Source: Bacteroidia bacterium
GTDB lineage: Bacteria; Bacteroidota; Bacteroidia; J057
DNA length: 64,000 nt
NCBI GenBank assembly: GCA_033391075.1
Contig: JAWPMV010000001.1
Span: forward strand, 1,674,001 to 1,738,000
Direction of reading: 5' to 3'
Below, piece after piece: positions 63,160 through 64,000 of this stretch. The notes under the pieces are model-generated. The model searched no databases. It was not told where the DNA came from and was given only the letters and a program-made list of their open reading frames with translations. The translations under genes and the position numbers were made by a program. The first letter of the stretch is position 1, and each line of letters opens with the position of its first letter.

Positions 63160-64000
63160 AATTTTTCAGATAATAGGTAGCCTTGCAATTCCCCTTTCAG
63201 AGACTTTATTTTTTCTTTTGCATTTTTGCTAATCGTTTGGCTAAGTTTTCTGGTATTGCTTTCCAGACATTGGTCAAATGCCTGAGAAAGCCTCAGCGGG
63301 TCTATCTGGTCGGCATGAAATAGAATGGGCCATCCCAGTTCCATTACTTGTCGACTAATTTTGGCTCCTCCCCGAATTGGATCAATGGGTATGGGAGGCA
63401 CCCCATTTTTCAAGCTTAAAACTGTGCCATGAAGTCGAGTCGTTAGGACCAGGTCCATACGCGCGATCAAATTCTCTACTTCTGCCGGAGTACGAAGGCC
63501 ACCCGCATTATTTTCCAAAGCCGTGTCTATAGGGACAACCGCCATTTCACGTGACTGAATGAGTTTCTCGAAAGCTGAATTGGCGAATTCATGCAGGGCA
63601 TTCTCTCCGTATTCTTTTTGCTTATGGGCTAAGATCAATCCTACCACGGGAACTTGTTGGATAGATGCCGCCAGAGTAAAATCGGGATTGGCCATACGAG
63701 AACTGTCTCGTTCCAACAAAAAATCAAATGGATTCCACTCGTCAAGAGATTGGAGCATCGTAAGGTTAAGACCAATGTGTTTGCATGCCTTGAATTTCTC
63801 GAGAAATTCGGTGATCGGCCATCCATTCCCATACGGACCACAAACAAATATCACATGAGAGTATTTCTCTGGGCTTGCTTCCTCCCATAAAATACCTTCA
63901 CCAAAACTGGGTAGGCAGGCAAATTCGAATGGGATGTGTTTTTCATCCAACCAGCTACCCACCAAATCTCTCGCTATGAGATCACCTGCAGTTGCTCCCA
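63147..64000 (-). CDS. Polysaccharide pyruvyl transferase (5' end outside window)
   Basis: The frame runs unbroken to the window end and gives at least 284 residues. Upstream of the apparent TTG at 63965 it still reads 'GATAGDLIARDLVGSWLDEK', which fits the N-terminal 'GD' segment of this family, so the true start lies beyond 64000. The C-terminal half has 'MDLVLTTRLHGTVLSLKNGVP' and 'PIDPIRGGAKISRQ', the family signature. These enzymes add a pyruvate ketal to sugars of exopolysaccharides or secondary cell-wall polymers and so create negative charge. It overlaps paralogue D by 13 bp. Confidence 0.85.
   Translation of the reverse strand, partial: GATAGDLIARDLVGSWLDEKHIPFEFACLPSFGEGILWEEASPEKYSHVIFVCGPYGNGWPITEFLEKFKACKHIGLNLTMLQSLDEWNPFDFLLERDSSRMANPDFTLAASIQQVPVVGLILAHKQKEYGENALHEFANSAFEKLIQSREMAVVPIDTALENNAGGLRTPAEVENLIARMDLVLTTRLHGTVLSLKNGVPPIPIDPIRGGAKISRQVMELGWPILFHADQIDPLRLSQAFDQCLESNTRKLSQTISKNAKEKIKSLKGELQGYLLSEKLWHG

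Noticed and set aside
1-64000. CRISPR arrays, tRNA or rRNA genes, insertion sequences and riboswitches
   Set aside because: No regular spaced repeats, cloverleaf patterns, transposase motifs or recognisable aptamer cores were found by reading.

Overview
The window looks like chromosomal DNA of a free-living, probably aerobic member of the Bacteroidota (Saprospiria/Lewinella-like is a guess). The grounds are many short signal-peptide lipoproteins, an outer-membrane receptor of the carboxypeptidase-regulatory/plug/barrel type, outer-membrane barrels, a DUF1080 protein, an AraC-tailed regulator, and starts without visible Shine-Dalgarno sequences. No rRNA, tRNA, CRISPR array, insertion sequence or prophage was seen.

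Layout. (1) 1-1174: the end of a surface lipoprotein gene and a DUF1080 protein. (2) 1260-15769: a six-gene minus-strand operon that is the most unusual part of the window. In transcription order it holds an actin/Hsp70-fold ATPase resembling SrfB, a two-TM coiled-coil protein, a 1881-residue fusion of a SEDS-like (FtsW/RodA) glycosyltransferase with a penicillin-binding transpeptidase, a small bitopic protein, a TPR-like protein and a DUF4407 membrane protein. A lytic-transglycosylase-like gene lies just upstream. I read it as a candidate dedicated peptidoglycan machine, analogous in parts to MreB-MreC-RodA-PBP2. (3) 17444-28340: mixed single genes, namely a small exported protein, a GIY-YIG protein, an MFS transporter, a trehalase lipoprotein, a cyclase-STAND-TPR-AraC regulator, a VOC protein, an NTF2-like lipoprotein, a glutamine-amidotransferase-like protein and a CoiA/GIY-YIG-like protein. 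(4) 28366-32917: a succinate-semialdehyde dehydrogenase, an Nramp-like transporter and a PhoD-like phosphoesterase, followed by a sulfatase at 32923-34410.

(5) 34551-43773: a complete kynurenine catabolic cluster, read as IclR regulator, kynA, 3-HAO, ACMSD, kynU, kmo, kynB-like, RidA-type deaminase and AMS dehydrogenase. Together these take tryptophan through kynurenine and 3-hydroxyanthranilate to 2-aminomuconate and 4-oxalocrotonate. (6) 44071-47954: a molybdenum hydroxylase pair (iorB, iorA) with a diheme cytochrome c and a TetR regulator, with a perfect 16-bp palindrome between regulator and structural genes. (7) 48121-55681: an outer-membrane barrel; a flavoprotein followed by a styrene-oxide-isomerase-like membrane protein and an alginate-export-type porin; a small effector-associated-domain-like protein; and a TonB-receptor-like protein with a GTG start.

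(8) 55746-64000: a tightly packed minus-strand surface-polysaccharide operon with four paralogous GT-B glycosyltransferases, a GT4 transferase, a NodB-like deacetylase and a polysaccharide pyruvyl transferase whose start lies beyond the window.

All functions are read from motifs and recalled family features; no database search was possible.
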